64,000 nt of DNA from Paenibacillus sp. J2TS4 (GTDB lineage Bacteria; Bacillota; Bacilli; Paenibacillales; NBRC-103111), in NCBI RefSeq assembly GCF_018403245.1, contig NZ_BOSH01000003.1, forward strand, positions 577,494 to 641,493, read 5' to 3'. Under the pieces are notes generated by a model. It saw only the letters and a program-made list of their open reading frames with translations. It ran no database searches and was not told the DNA's origin. Below, in pieces: positions 16,295 to 25,650 of the stretch (its first letter is position 1; each line of letters starts with the position of its first letter). A program made the translations under genes and the position numbers.

Positions 16295-16999
16295 ATGGAA
16301 ACTTCATATCGTTATCAAGTCCTTGTAGTGGAAGATGACCCCCATATAAGACGTTTTGTATCGATCAATCTGGATCAGAACGGGTTCGCGGTCACGGAGG
16401 CCGCTCTAGGCGCGGAGGCTCTGCAATCGATCTCGAGCCACCGCCCCGATGTTGTGGTGCTGGATATTATGCTGCCGGATATGGATGGCTTTGAAATTTG
16501 CAGAAAGATCAGGGAAAGCAGTCCCGACATTGCGGTTATCTTTTTGACTGCGCTCGGTAAAGATTTGGAGAAAATAAAGGGACTCGAGCTCGGCGCAGAC
16601 GATTACATCGTTAAACCGTTCAATCCGCTGGAGCTGATAGCTCGCCTCAGATCTGTACTGCGCCGTACCCGGAACAGGGATGAGCGGTCAAGAAGGGTGC
16701 TGAAGTCCGGCCCGCTTCGGATCGATCTGGATTCCAACAAACTATATAAGCACGAGTGTTATATCGAATTAACACCGAAGGAGTATCAGTTAGTCAAAGT
16801 GTTCATGGAGCATCCGGATAAAGCGATGGATCGGAATGAACTGTTGAACCTTGTCTGGGGGGAGGATTTCGTCGGAGATCCGAAGACGGTAGATGTGCAT
16901 GTCCGCAAGCTAAGAGAAAAAATTGAAGACGATGGCTCCAAGCCGGTTTATATCGAAACGGTTTGGGGGACAGGATACCGCTGGAGAAAGGACGGGTAA
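16295..16999 (+). CDS. OmpR/PhoB-family response regulator
   Basis: A 234-aa two-component response regulator. The receiver domain (about 8-120) has the acidic pair EDD near residue 13, the phosphoacceptor Asp in VVLDIMLPDMDG near 55 and the Lys in IVKPF near 106. The C-terminal winged helix ends in VDVHVRKLREKIE and VWGTGYRW, the OmpR class pattern. AGGAGG precedes the ATG. The sensor kinase gene begins 3 bases after the stop, so the two are translated together. The genes downstream point to an envelope-related role; the signal is not known. Confidence 0.93.
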   Translation: METSYRYQVLVVEDDPHIRRFVSINLDQNGFAVTEAALGAEALQSISSHRPDVVVLDIMLPDMDGFEICRKIRESSPDIAVIFLTALGKDLEKIKGLELGADDYIVKPFNPLELIARLRSVLRRTRNRDERSRRVLKSGPLRIDLDSNKLYKHECYIELTPKEYQLVKVFMEHPDKAMDRNELLNLVWGEDFVGDPKTVDVHVRKLREKIEDDGSKPVYIETVWGTGYRWRKDG

Positions 17000-17002
17000 C
17001 GG

Positions 17003-18400
17003 TTGGGAATCAAAAAAAGAGTCGTCGGCAGCAATCTCATCGTGATGATTATGACCGTTTTTATCCTGGAGTTATTTGTCATTTCCTTTGTGCATCATTA
17101 TTATTATCGCAATGTCGAAGGGATTCTTACGAATCAGGCCGAATTGAGCGCTTCTTTCTTTCATCGCTATTTAACCGCTGATGATCTGGATAATCATTCG
17201 GATCGATTGTTGGACAGCTTTGCGCAAAATTCCGCCGCACAGGTTCAAATTATCGATTCGTCCGGACGCCTTCTTCAGGACTCTGCCGGAGTCCCAAGCG
17301 GAATGATTCTGATCGAATATCCGGATGTCCAAGAAGCCCTCAGCGGGAACACAGGCAAGTGGAGAGGACGCCTGCCTTCCACCCATGAAGCTGTATTGGC
17401 GGTAGCCTATCCCTTACAAGTGAATGAGGCTGCGGTCGGGGCGGTCCGATTTATGACATCTTTAAGCGAAACCGACCAAGCTGTGAAGCAGATTTCCACC
17501 ATTTTTATATTTGCCGGGATCGCGGTTGTTGTTATTGTTACTGTACTTAGCGTCTTGCTGTCAAGCACCATTACTCGCTCCGTCACGGAACTTAAGCTTG
17601 CGGCAGAGCAAATGGCTGAGGGGAATTGGGAAGCAAGGGCCAGGAAGCGTTACAAGGATGAGTTGGGTACACTGGCCGACACCTTAAATATGATGGCAGC
17701 GAAGCTGGCACACAACGAACAGCTCAAAAATGATTTCATTACATCGGTTTCCCATGAACTTCGTACTCCGCTAACGTCTATCAAAGGGTGGGCTTTTACG
17801 TTGAAAGCGAACCAAGGGAAGGACAAGGCCTTGCTTGATGAGGGTCTGGAGATCGTTGAGATGGAAAGTGACCGATTATCCCAAATGGTTGAGGAATTAC
17901 TTGATTTATCCCGATTGAATAGCGGGAGAATTTCATTACTTATCGCCCCCCTTCATCTGCCCAAATTGCTGCGGTATATCGGCAAACAGCTCGCTCCCAG
18001 GGCAGCCCGGCAGGGTGTTGCGCTGGAGGTGCGGGCAGACGATTCGCTTCCCGTCATCCAAGCCGACGAGAACCGGTTAAAACAGGTGTTGATTAATGTC
18101 ATCGACAACTCTCTTAAATTTACAGATTCGCAAGGTAGCATTACTATTCAAGCCCGAAGGGCAGAGGATAGGGTCACCATAACGGTGAAGGACACCGGAG
18201 CGGGAATTGCGCAGCATGAATTAGCTCATGTTATGCGCAAGTTTTACAAAGGAAATCATCAGGTGGCGGGCAGCGGCCTGGGATTATCCATATCGGAGCA
18301 AATCATCGGGCTGCATGGCGGACGCCTGTTAATAGACAGCAGAGCCGGAGAAGGAACGAAGGTCGAAATCGTTCTCCCTATCCGCTCCGATCCAATTTAA
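17003..18400 (+). CDS. membrane sensor histidine kinase
   Basis: A 465-aa kinase partnering the upstream response regulator. It has a first membrane helix (about 10-32), an extracytoplasmic sensor of about 130 residues, a second helix (about 165-190), a HAMP linker, the HisKA motif SHELRTPLTSIKGW, and ATPase boxes N (NVIDNSLKF), G1 (DTGAGI) and G2 (GSGLGLSI). The start is TTG, 3 bases after the regulator stop. The ribosome binding site (AAAGGA) is rather far away, so translational coupling is likely. The sensor domain gives no clue to the ligand. Confidence 0.93.
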   Translation: MGIKKRVVGSNLIVMIMTVFILELFVISFVHHYYYRNVEGILTNQAELSASFFHRYLTADDLDNHSDRLLDSFAQNSAAQVQIIDSSGRLLQDSAGVPSGMILIEYPDVQEALSGNTGKWRGRLPSTHEAVLAVAYPLQVNEAAVGAVRFMTSLSETDQAVKQISTIFIFAGIAVVVIVTVLSVLLSSTITRSVTELKLAAEQMAEGNWEARARKRYKDELGTLADTLNMMAAKLAHNEQLKNDFITSVSHELRTPLTSIKGWAFTLKANQGKDKALLDEGLEIVEMESDRLSQMVEELLDLSRLNSGRISLLIAPLHLPKLLRYIGKQLAPRAARQGVALEVRADDSLPVIQADENRLKQVLINVIDNSLKFTDSQGSITIQARRAEDRVTITVKDTGAGIAQHELAHVMRKFYKGNHQVAGSGLGLSISEQIIGLHGGRLLIDSRAGEGTKVEIVLPIRSDPI

Positions 18401-18471
18401 CTTTTTCATAACCCTTTTTATTTCTCTGCAAGATAGAATAGATAGAGTACGCCGAAGAGGTGAAGGAGAGC

Positions 18472-19011
18472 ATGATTTTCCGCAGATGGACTTGGACGGG
18501 ACTTATTGTTTCCTCGTTATTCTGGACGGGAGGCTGTGAATTTCCCCCGGCTCCTGCTGATACGATCAAGCCTCCGTTCCAAGCGGATGGCTATCTGCAT
18601 ACCGATGAATTCCTGACGATGGTCCGAGCTTTGCTGCCGGACGGAGCGCGGCTTGTGCTGCCGATCTCTGGCACCGGGAAGCATCCCGTTACGTTCGGGG
18701 ATATGGATGGAGATGGCGTGGATGAGGCGGTCGTTGTATATGAGGAAAGTCTCTTTACTGGCAGAGAGCTCAAGGCGGCGCTTCTGAAGCAGCAGGATCG
18801 GCAATGGCACATCGTATCGGATTTGAAAGGGATCGGCTACGACATCGATTATGCAGGCTTTGTAGATACGGATAGAGACGGAAATGCCGAAATGATTTTG
18901 GGATGGTCTTTAGGGGCAGGGGTTAATGGGCTGGACGTGTACAGATGGAACAACAATGCATTGGAATTAGTGGATAATAAAGGTTATTATGGAAAGTTTA
19001 AAATGGAATGA
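18472..19011 (+). CDS. lipoprotein with calcium-loop-like repeats
   Basis: A secreted lipoprotein of about 179 aa. The signal peptide ends in FWTGGC, a usable though not perfect lipobox. Two acidic loops, GDMDGDGVDEAVVVYEE and VDTDRDGNAEMILGW, resemble FG-GAP/EF-hand-like calcium sites and are spaced about 50 residues apart. I do not know a function. It follows the kinase by 70 bases and precedes the LCP gene by 41, so it may belong to an envelope regulon of the two-component system. I use ATG 18472, behind AAGGAG; a GTG at 18460 is possible. Confidence 0.7.
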   Translation: MIFRRWTWTGLIVSSLFWTGGCEFPPAPADTIKPPFQADGYLHTDEFLTMVRALLPDGARLVLPISGTGKHPVTFGDMDGDGVDEAVVVYEESLFTGRELKAALLKQQDRQWHIVSDLKGIGYDIDYAGFVDTDRDGNAEMILGWSLGAGVNGLDVYRWNNNALELVDNKGYYGKFKME

Positions 19012-19052
19012 TACAGCATCTATCGCTATACTAGGCTTGGAGGATTACTTGA

Positions 19053-20060
19053 ATGCTTGGAACTGCTAAGACTGGAAAATTCAAATGGGTATGGATCACG
19101 GGGCTTTCCCTGTTCGTCATCTTGCTGCTCATCGTTATTTATTACAGCTATTCTTTAATTCATTTTGGCCAACAAATTCAAAAAAAGACTGGAAATGTGC
19201 CCCTGAATGAAGGCAGGGCCGAGCATCAGCCGGAGCCCAACCCCATTCCAGAATGGGAGGGGCAGGAAAGATTGAATATATTGCTTCTGGGCGGAGACGG
19301 AAGATTGGACGAAGACCCCGGACGCGCAGATACGATCATGGTCGTTTCGATCGATCCTGTAGCCAAAACCGCTCATCTGTTTTCCATCCTCCGAGATACC
19401 TATGTGGATATTCCCGGACATGGTCAGAATCGGATCAATGCGGCCCTCTCTTTTGGCGGGCGTGAGGGGCCGGAGCTGACACAGAAGGTTGTCGGCGATT
19501 TACTCGGAATTCCCATTCATTATTACTTTTTTCTGGAGTTCGAAAGCTTCATCCGCCTGATTGACGCCATTGGAGGAATAGAGTATTACGTTGAGAAAGA
19601 TATGAAATATACGGATACGGCAGATAAAGAGGATTACCAGATCGATCTGAAGGAAGGGCTGCAGCTTCTGGACGGCAACAAAGCTCTTCAGTATGTCCGA
19701 TTTCGCAAAGATGCTCTGTCCGACTATGCGCGAACGGAACGTCAGCGTCAATTTTTGAAGGCTGTAGGTCAAAAAATGCAATCGGTCACTACCCTGGTCA
19801 ATCTTCCAAATATATTAAACCAGATCGCTCCCTACATGGAGACGAATATGGATTCCAAGACCATGCTCAAGCTGGCTTCGCTAGGTTATCGCTTGAACCA
19901 GGATTCCATATACACCCTTCAGCTGCCGCCAATGGAGCTGTTGCGGGAGGAGACGATTAACGGAGCCTCGGTGCTTACCGTCGATAAGAAACGGTTGAAG
20001 GCTTATGTCGAAGAGCTGTTTTCCTCCGATTCGGCTCAGGCAGAACATAGCATTCCGTAA
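19053..20060 (+). CDS. LytR-CpsA-Psr (LCP) family wall-polymer ligase
   Basis: A membrane-anchored enzyme that transfers teichoic acid or other anionic polymers from their lipid carrier to peptidoglycan. It has one membrane helix (about 15-35) and an extracellular LCP domain of about 250 residues. Landmarks are LNILLLGGDGR, the Arg/Asp pair in GRADTIMV, SILRDTYVDIPG-G-NRINAA and QYVRFRKDA-SDYARTERQRQFL. GGAGG is well placed. It sits between an envelope lipoprotein gene and a PAP2 undecaprenyl-phosphate-related phosphatase, which agrees with a role in wall polymer attachment and lipid carrier recycling. Confidence 0.93.
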   Translation: MLGTAKTGKFKWVWITGLSLFVILLLIVIYYSYSLIHFGQQIQKKTGNVPLNEGRAEHQPEPNPIPEWEGQERLNILLLGGDGRLDEDPGRADTIMVVSIDPVAKTAHLFSILRDTYVDIPGHGQNRINAALSFGGREGPELTQKVVGDLLGIPIHYYFFLEFESFIRLIDAIGGIEYYVEKDMKYTDTADKEDYQIDLKEGLQLLDGNKALQYVRFRKDALSDYARTERQRQFLKAVGQKMQSVTTLVNLPNILNQIAPYMETNMDSKTMLKLASLGYRLNQDSIYTLQLPPMELLREETINGASVLTVDKKRLKAYVEELFSSDSAQAEHSIP

Positions 20061-20126
20061 AGCCGGGGGGATAGAATATTCGAAGGTTTCCGTTCTATGC
20101 TGAAAGATTCAATAAGGGGAGAACTA

Positions 20127-20747
20127 ATGACAACAACAGAAATCGAATATCGGATTTTTAAATCTATTAATCAATGGGCAGCAGGAGACAGCTTCGTTAA
20201 CCAGTTAATGATATTTTTTGCGGAGTATGCTGAATATATTTTTGTTATTGGACTGCTTGTTTACTGGTTTACCCGCAAACAGCGAAATCGTCAGATGGTG
20301 CTGCAAACGGCGCTTGCGGCCTGCACCGCTCTGGCTGTAAACAAAGTACTCGGCCACTTATTGTATCGATCTCGGCCATTCGTCGATCATGACGTGATCC
20401 AATTGATCGCACATGATGCCAATGCTTCTTTTCCGAGCAACCACGCTGCGGCCACATTTGTTATTGCAACCGCCATCTGGCTGTTTAGGAAGAAGGAAGG
20501 ACGGCTGTGGTTGATTCTGGCATCCATCGTCTCGTTATCCAGAATATGGGTCGGAGTGCATTATCCGTTGGATATTCTAGGCGGCATGATGAATGGAATT
20601 CTTTGCGCGGTCGTTATTCATATCATTTTTACTAGATGGGCCTGGGCCAATCGGGTGCTTTACGCCCTGCTTCGCGTATATGAACAATTAGAACAGCGGA
20701 TCTGGGTTAAAAATGAACCATCGCAGACAACCAAGCCTTATCGGTAA
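20127..20747 (+). CDS. PAP2 phosphatase, BcrC-like undecaprenyl-pyrophosphate phosphatase
   Basis: An integral membrane phosphatase of about 206 aa with five or six helices. The PAP2 motifs are present: KVLGHLLYRSRPF, PSNHAAATF and SRIWVGVHYPLDILGG. The layout fits B. subtilis BcrC (YwoA), which recycles undecaprenyl pyrophosphate and gives bacitracin tolerance. I start it at ATG 20127, which has AGGGGAG 6 bases upstream, and not at the upstream ATG. It lies 66 bases after the LCP gene, which releases the same lipid carrier. A strong terminator follows. Confidence 0.88.
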   Translation: MTTTEIEYRIFKSINQWAAGDSFVNQLMIFFAEYAEYIFVIGLLVYWFTRKQRNRQMVLQTALAACTALAVNKVLGHLLYRSRPFVDHDVIQLIAHDANASFPSNHAAATFVIATAIWLFRKKEGRLWLILASIVSLSRIWVGVHYPLDILGGMMNGILCAVVIHIIFTRWAWANRVLYALLRVYEQLEQRIWVKNEPSQTTKPYR

Positions 20748-20753
20748 AAAACC

Positions 20754-20784
20754 AACCCCCTCAAGTCTAGCGCTTGAGGGGGTT
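20754..20784. terminator. bidirectional terminator
   Basis: A perfect 12-bp stem (AACCCCCTCAAG and complement) with a seven-base loop. T-runs follow on the minus strand (six Ts) and weakly on the plus strand, separating the PAP2 gene from the convergent MFS gene. Confidence 0.85.
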
Positions 20785-20797
20785 AAGTTTCATATCT

Positions 20798-22039
20798 TTA
20801 GCCGATGGGTTGAAGCTCCTTATCCTTGGGCAGCCATATGGCCAGAATGCCCAGAAGAGGCAGGAAGGCGGATAGCTTCATAATAAAGGCGATGCTGGTT
20901 CCGTCAGCGACCCAGCCGAGCACGGCTGAACCGAGACCGCCGATACCGAAGGCGACGCCGAAGAATAAGCCGGAGACGAGGCCAATGTTGCCCGGCATCA
21001 GCTCCTGGGCATAGACGACGATGATGGAGAACGCCGAAGATAAGATAAAGCCGGCGAGAACGGCGACTACGCCGGTCCAGAACAGGTTCGCGAACGGCAG
21101 CAGGATCGAAAAGGGCGACGTGCCCAATATAGAGAACCATATGATGCTGCGGCGTCCGAAGCGATCTGCGAGCGGTCCGCCGAAGAAGGTGCCTATTGCG
21201 GCCGCAGCGAGAAAGGCGAACAGGAACCATTGGGCCTGGCTGACCGTTACGCCGTAGTCATCGATCAGATAGAACGTATAATAGCTGGAAATACTCGCCA
21301 TATAGACGTTCTTGGAAATGACAAGCAGGATCAGAATGGTCATGGCCCCGACTACTTGCCGGTGGGATAAGCGGCTTACGGGCTTTTCCAGGATGGCGAT
21401 GTTTTTCGGCTTTTTGTCAACTCGGGGCACTAATAGCTGTGCACTGTACCAGCGAGCTACATAAGCTTGAATGAGTATAGCCGCAATTGCGGCAAAGGCG
21501 AACCAGATGACGCCGGATTGGCCCAGGTGTACGAAGACGACAGCAGTCATGATGGGGCCGAGCGAGCTTCCTATATTGCCGCCGACCTGGAAGATCGATT
21601 GGGCCAGCCCGCGCCGGGAGCCGGCCGCCAAATAAGCGACTCTGGAGGATTCGGGGTGGAAGATGGCCGAGCCAACCCCCATCGCCGTAACCGCCAGCAA
21701 AATAATGGCATAATATGGGGCCAGCGCCAGCGCGATAATTCCCGCCAGCGTAAAACAGACGCCCAGCGGGAGAAGAAGCGGCATGGGCCGAATATCCGCG
21801 GAGCGCCCGATGAGCGGCTGCAGCACCGAGGCCGATATATTCATGACGAGAGCAATGATCCCAATCTGCGTGTAGCTGAGACTGAGCTCGCTTTTCAAAA
21901 TAGGAAAAATAGCGGACACGGTAGACTGCATCGTGTCGTTCAACAGATGGACAATGCTAATGGCGAACAGGATTGGAAAAACCGTTGCTTTTGCCGAATC
22001 CGTAATAGAAGATGGTTTAGCCTCAGTTTGAGTACTCAT
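20798..22039 (-). CDS. MFS exporter, fosmidomycin-resistance (Fsr) type
   Basis: A 12-helix major facilitator of 413 aa. The N-terminal motif SIVHLLNDTMQSTVSAIFPIL, the early FHPESSRVA and GNIGSSLGP are characteristic of Fsr-like transporters, which export fosmidomycin in E. coli. The second half has the usual GGPLADRFGRR loop. The start ATG is the first in frame; the ribosome binding site is only moderate. It faces the PAP2 gene and shares its terminator. The real substrate is not known. Confidence 0.88.
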   Translation of the reverse strand: MSTQTEAKPSSITDSAKATVFPILFAISIVHLLNDTMQSTVSAIFPILKSELSLSYTQIGIIALVMNISASVLQPLIGRSADIRPMPLLLPLGVCFTLAGIIALALAPYYAIILLAVTAMGVGSAIFHPESSRVAYLAAGSRRGLAQSIFQVGGNIGSSLGPIMTAVVFVHLGQSGVIWFAFAAIAAILIQAYVARWYSAQLLVPRVDKKPKNIAILEKPVSRLSHRQVVGAMTILILLVISKNVYMASISSYYTFYLIDDYGVTVSQAQWFLFAFLAAAAIGTFFGGPLADRFGRRSIIWFSILGTSPFSILLPFANLFWTGVVAVLAGFILSSAFSIIVVYAQELMPGNIGLVSGLFFGVAFGIGGLGSAVLGWVADGTSIAFIMKLSAFLPLLGILAIWLPKDKELQPIG

Positions 22040-22388
22040 GGTTAGTTTATCTGCACTTCCTTAATAAGATCATCGATAGGGGACCCATTTAATATATCAC
22101 AGAAACCGGGGAAACGGATGGGATATTTTTTTGTAAAACGGAGGGTGACCCCATTGACAAAAGAAGGGTTAAATGGAAAAGTGGAAATATCCTGCGGAAA
22201 TAAAAGCCTTTATGAAGGGCACGTTACCGGCCAGCAACAGCTTCATGTGGTTGATTAGCGTCAGGAAGAGCCACAACGCGAGCCGGGAGCTGCGCAAGGC
22301 AAAGATAATCCTCGCAGCGGTAGAATCGGACTTCAGTCGGAAGACTATCGATAGCTATTGACATTTTTATATAAAGGAGGCGAAAGCG
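22040..22388 (+). other. intergenic stretch with one doubtful small frame
   Basis: A 33-codon frame from TTG 22154 has a good ribosome binding site (GGAGGG, 9 bases upstream) and reads MTKEGLNGKVEIS before running out near 22255; the next frame over is open to 22361. Together they could be one decayed short gene. I recognise neither. Nothing else is visible. Confidence 0.25.
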
Positions 22389-23312
22389 ATGGAAAATCAA
22401 TCTCTCCATAATATGGAACAATATATCCCGCATTTGAAAGGTTATCAGGACATTTCACCCATCCATAAAGGCTATTCGAGTGATCATAAATATTGTGTTT
22501 CGTTTCAGGATGGCTGGAAATATCTATTAAGAATGTTTGATTTAAAGCAGCGGGAAGCCAAGAAAGCGGAATTTGATGTTTTACAAAAGATGGAGCTGTA
22601 CAGCGTTAAATGCTCGAAGCCGATTGAGTTCGGGTCCGTAGAGCCTCTGGGTAAAGGGTATATGTTACTTTCCTATATTGAAGGGGAGGATGCGGAGGAG
22701 CATATTGGAAAACTTCCCGAAGAGGTGCAATATAAAATAGGGGCGGACGCCGGGATAGAGCTGCTGAAGATGCATCAGTGTCCGGCTCCTGAGCCTGTCT
22801 CCGGTTGGTTTGACCGCAAGTACAAGAAGCACAGACGCTACATGGATCAATATCATGCCTGCGGATATAAGCTGAAAGAGGATTCGAAGCTGCAGTCCTT
22901 TATTGATGACCATATAGAACTTATGAAATATCGCCCTAACGTCTTTCAACATGACGACTTTCATGTGGGGAACCTGATTATTAAGGATCAGCAGTTGGCC
23001 GGGGTCATTGATTTTAACAGCTACGATTGGGGAGATCCCATCCACGAATTTTTGAAGGTAGGTTTTTTTAGCAGCGAGGTCAGCATCCCGTTTGCTATCG
23101 GACAAATGACGGGATATCACAAGGGCGGTCAGCCGGATGAACGGTTCTGGACCTTGTACTCTCTCTACCTCGCCATGAGTATCTATTCTTCCATCGTCTG
23201 GATTTTGAAGGTGAAACCAGAGGAGTTGGACTCCATGCTTGAGAAGATCTACAGAGTTCTGGAAGATCACAATGGCTTTGAAAGCGTTAAACCGAAATGG
23301 TACAGCAGGTAA
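22389..23312 (+). CDS. phosphotransferase of the APH/choline kinase fold
   Basis: A 307-aa kinase of the aminoglycoside/choline phosphotransferase superfamily. Visible motifs are YLLRMFD (ATP-binding beta strand; here Arg and Asp flank the site), the catalytic QHDDFHVGNLII, and the metal-binding VIDFNSYDWGDPIHEF. The length and the pattern GDPIHEF match a common Bacillus group annotated as antibiotic or small-molecule kinases. AAAGGAGG is well placed. A small lipoprotein gene follows within 40 bases. The substrate is unknown, and resistance is only a possibility. Confidence 0.82.
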   Translation: MENQSLHNMEQYIPHLKGYQDISPIHKGYSSDHKYCVSFQDGWKYLLRMFDLKQREAKKAEFDVLQKMELYSVKCSKPIEFGSVEPLGKGYMLLSYIEGEDAEEHIGKLPEEVQYKIGADAGIELLKMHQCPAPEPVSGWFDRKYKKHRRYMDQYHACGYKLKEDSKLQSFIDDHIELMKYRPNVFQHDDFHVGNLIIKDQQLAGVIDFNSYDWGDPIHEFLKVGFFSSEVSIPFAIGQMTGYHKGGQPDERFWTLYSLYLAMSIYSSIVWILKVKPEELDSMLEKIYRVLEDHNGFESVKPKWYSR

Positions 23313-23352
23313 CGGGGTCTTGCTATCGTCATATTGCCAAGGGGGGAGCCTT

Positions 23353-23772
23353 GTGAGGAAATTAGTCGTTGTGTTCACGGTCATTGCCATTCTGCTGGTT
23401 GGATGCAGCAGTCGCCCGCCCATGCCTGTTCTGAAAGCGGGGAAAATCGAAATTCCAGCCGTCTTGGGCACGTATTCCTGGAAAACCTTCAACAAGCAAG
23501 TCATTGCGGATGCGCCCGGGCCGGATTATCTGGTCAAGGACTTAACCCCAATTGCGGTTAAACCGAAGGAAGAAGTGCTCGTCAAATTCTCGAGCAAGCC
23601 AAGCAAAATGATTCTGTCCAGATGGGTGGGACAAGAAACGGTTGAACAGGTTGAGCTGGATTCAAACCAATTTACCCTTCCACAGGAAAAAGGGGAGCAT
23701 ATCTTCTCCATTCGAGCTGAGTGGGGGGAGCATAAAAGCGGACTGTATGCTTTTATAGTGAAGGTGGAATGA
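23353..23772 (+). CDS. small lipoprotein, unknown function
   Basis: A 139-aa exported protein whose signal peptide ends in AILLVGC, a good lipobox, followed by SSRPP. The mature part looks like a single beta-sandwich domain; I do not recognise the family. I start it at GTG 23353, right after GGGGGGAG. A reading that begins 114 bases earlier overlaps the kinase gene and is not needed. A strong terminator follows about 70 bases after the stop, so it probably ends a transcript with the kinase. Confidence 0.75.
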   Translation: MRKLVVVFTVIAILLVGCSSRPPMPVLKAGKIEIPAVLGTYSWKTFNKQVIADAPGPDYLVKDLTPIAVKPKEEVLVKFSSKPSKMILSRWVGQETVEQVELDSNQFTLPQEKGEHIFSIRAEWGEHKSGLYAFIVKVE

Positions 23773-23842
23773 ACATAATTTGGCCATCACTACCCAAGCA
23801 TCACTGCACTGGAGAAATTCTAAGGAAGTGGTGACGGCTTAC

Positions 23843-23878
23843 GCTTGCGGGATATACATGTCCCGCAAGCATTTTTTT
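23843..23878 (+). terminator. intrinsic terminator
   Basis: A perfect 10-bp stem, GCTTGCGGGA and complement, with an eight-base loop is followed by seven Ts. Confidence 0.88.
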
Positions 23879-23972
23879 GGCTATGGAGGCGTAAACGAGG
23901 CTTTTGTGTGCGGAATCAGAATATATAGAAGACCTTCATTCCATTTATGGTAGTGACTGCTCTTCCCTCACA

Positions 23973-24470
23973 TCACACTTTCTTTTCCATAACCTTATCG
24001 TCCATTACAAAGCCGTTGCCTATATCCGCTACTTGAGTTCGTACCGTTCGAAATCCTTTTTTCTCATAAACAGCTATCGCTGCATGATTATGCCGGTTAG
24101 CTGTAAGCCATATAACTCCCAACCTTCGATCTTTACATATGCGTACCAACCATTCCATGGCTTGGCTTGCATAACCTTTTCCCCGATGCTCTTGTTGGAT
24201 ATAAAATTTGCTTAGAAACATTTTGCCTTCTTCTTGCTTGATCGCTAGATAACCGATATGGCTGCCATATGCATTCATTAAATAATATTCATAACCCTGA
24301 TTGTTCATTTGCCCGGCAATGGCCTGAACAGATTGAAATTTGCTGAGCATATAGTCGATTTGTTCTTTCGATAGGATGCTTATATAATATTCATTCCAAA
24401 TTTTCGATGCCAACTGAGCCAAAAGCTCGACTTCTTCCTCTGTCTCCACTCTTGTAATGACAAGTTCCAT
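23973..24470 (-). CDS. GNAT acetyltransferase
   Basis: A 165-aa N-acetyltransferase. The acetyl-CoA loop reads FYIQQEHRGKGYASQAMEWL (Arg-Gly-Lys-Gly-Tyr-Ala), preceded by YLAIKQEEGKMFLSKF, and the C-terminal part reads NHAAIAVYEKKGF. This is a common Bacillus type close to IAA-like acetyltransferases. AGGAGAG precedes the ATG. The last 70 bases of this gene (23969-24041) recur at 34174-34247 next to a tRNA relic, so this locus marks one boundary of an accessory region. Confidence 0.85.
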   Translation of the reverse strand: MELVITRVETEEEVELLAQLASKIWNEYYISILSKEQIDYMLSKFQSVQAIAGQMNNQGYEYYLMNAYGSHIGYLAIKQEEGKMFLSKFYIQQEHRGKGYASQAMEWLVRICKDRRLGVIWLTANRHNHAAIAVYEKKGFRTVRTQVADIGNGFVMDDKVMEKKV

Positions 24471-24737
24471 TAGATTTGCTCTCCTTTTTCTACACCAATC
24501 AGAGTGTAATGCATCGTGAGTCTCGCACTCGTTTACGGATCACACTCCAAGATTCATAAGCTTCTCCATGGATTCTATTATAACTTTATTTTTCGGTTTT
24601 TTGTGCAGCAGCTTATAGTTCATAAAGAGGACACCGTTATTTTCAATTTTCAGACATAGAAGATTTGAGAGAATAGCAGGTGGTTCTTTATGCAGTTTTC
24701 CATCTCCGAGGGCATCATGCCCGGGTACGGCCAAGCG

Positions 24738-24829
24738 AATGTAGAGACATAAACTCCAAAAAGCCTTGCCCCACAAGGCACGTACAAAACTGATCGCTCC
24801 ACTGGCAGCGATGAGGTCAGGGGTTCGAT
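24738..24829 (+). repeat. tRNA-flanking repeat, copy 1
   Basis: This segment recurs with roughly 84% identity by eye at 34248-34338. Both copies contain GTAGAGACATAA, AAAAGCCTTGC and the shared 3' part of a tRNA-like sequence. Confidence 0.7.
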
Positions 24830-24846
24830 CCCCCTAGGCTCCACCA
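24792..24846 (+). tRNA. tRNA-Ala 3' half, relic 1
   Basis: The segment ends in an intact T-arm (AGGGGTTCGATCCCCCT), the acceptor strand AGGCTCC and ACCA, which matches bacterial tRNA-Ala 3' ends. TGGCAG upstream resembles a GGC anticodon loop, but the anticodon stem does not pair. No 5' acceptor GGAGCCT or D-arm is present in the 90 bases upstream. It is a pseudo-tRNA, possibly a trace of integration at a tRNA gene. The antisense frame is a familiar false protein. Confidence 0.6.
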
Positions 24847-24857
24847 ATACATAACAC

Positions 24858-24885
24858 AAACGGCAGAGATGCCGTTTATTTTTAT
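24858..24885 (+). terminator. terminator after tRNA relic 1
   Basis: An eight-bp stem AAACGGCA/TGCCGTTT with a four-base loop and a following T-rich tract, placed 12 bases after the CCA end, as after a real tRNA gene. Confidence 0.7.
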
Positions 24886-25330
24886 ATATAAGTTATTATA
24901 ACGGCACCTTTTTTATTTATCTTCAGATTAACTGGAGGATTCCAGAATTAAAGATATCCATAAATAAGGCAATGCTATAAGAATTAGGCCTATGCTCAGA
25001 AAGCGGAAGGAAGAGGTCGATTTGATAAGCCTATCGACTTTGAATCACATTGCACATCTAGAACTTGGAGCGCATTTGAGAAAAGTGGTTAGTTAAGAGA
25101 GAAATCCTTTTGCTCTTTCGTTCTGGAAAAGGTGATGATGAAAATTACACCTATAACTTACCGGGTGACCTTTTAATCGACTTTCCATTCCCTTAATGGT
25201 GGATTTCTCAGTTTTCATATTGGATGTCAAAGCAGAGAACGGATTAGTTGTTCGCGTAGTGAGGAATTTTTATTATTTCCACAGTTCAAATGAAATTCAG
25301 CACAAATAAGATTACGATAAATGACGGGCA
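24886..25330. other. degenerate sequence without a gene
   Basis: About 450 bases of AT-rich sequence with stops in all frames. Short open pieces suggest decayed coding sequence, but I recognise none of it. Confidence 0.3.
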
Positions 25331-25489
25331 TCCACTGGTAAGAAAAGCAACGAAGCATTGAATTTATTGAGCGATGCAATCGAAGGTATGTCGTCAGAAG
25401 TATATGAGCAGTTTGAGGAAGAGTACGGTATCGAACCGGATCTTTCCAACAGCGACTTCTGGGAAAAAGTTAATAGACTTTATAATTAA
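25331..25489 (+). pseudogene. C-terminal gene remnant, unknown family
   Basis: About 52 codons without a start. The end reads LLSDAIEGMSSEVYEQFEEEYGIEPD and then FWEKVNRLYN, a natural acidic helical protein sequence. A stop codon and no ribosome binding site lie upstream, so this is the tail of a lost gene. I cannot name the family. Confidence 0.4.
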
Positions 25490-25599
25490 TAATCATGGCA
25501 ATTAATTCTTTGAAAAAAAGAAATAGGTTTAGATATTCACAAACTTCAACACACCGTTTTCAAAAAATGGGCAGTGAAAACAACCGTGGTGGGAGAGTA

Positions 25600-25647
25600 T
25601 GTCGCTGGCAGCGACAAGGTCAGGGGTTCGACCTCCATGGTTCCACC
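25600..25647 (+). tRNA. tRNA 3' half, relic 2
   Basis: GTCGCTGGCAGCGAC is followed by AAGGTCAGGGGTTCGA and ends GGTTCCACCA. It shares TGGCAGCGA and AGGTCAGGGGTTCGA with relic 1, but the T-stem no longer pairs and there is no 5' half. A terminator follows 3 bases after CCA. Confidence 0.5.
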
Positions 25648-25650
25648 AAA

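Noticed and set aside
24650..24859. Minus-strand frame with a GIEPLTSSLP-type start
   Set aside because: It is the antisense of the tRNA-Ala 3' end; such frames are well-known false proteins near tRNA genes.
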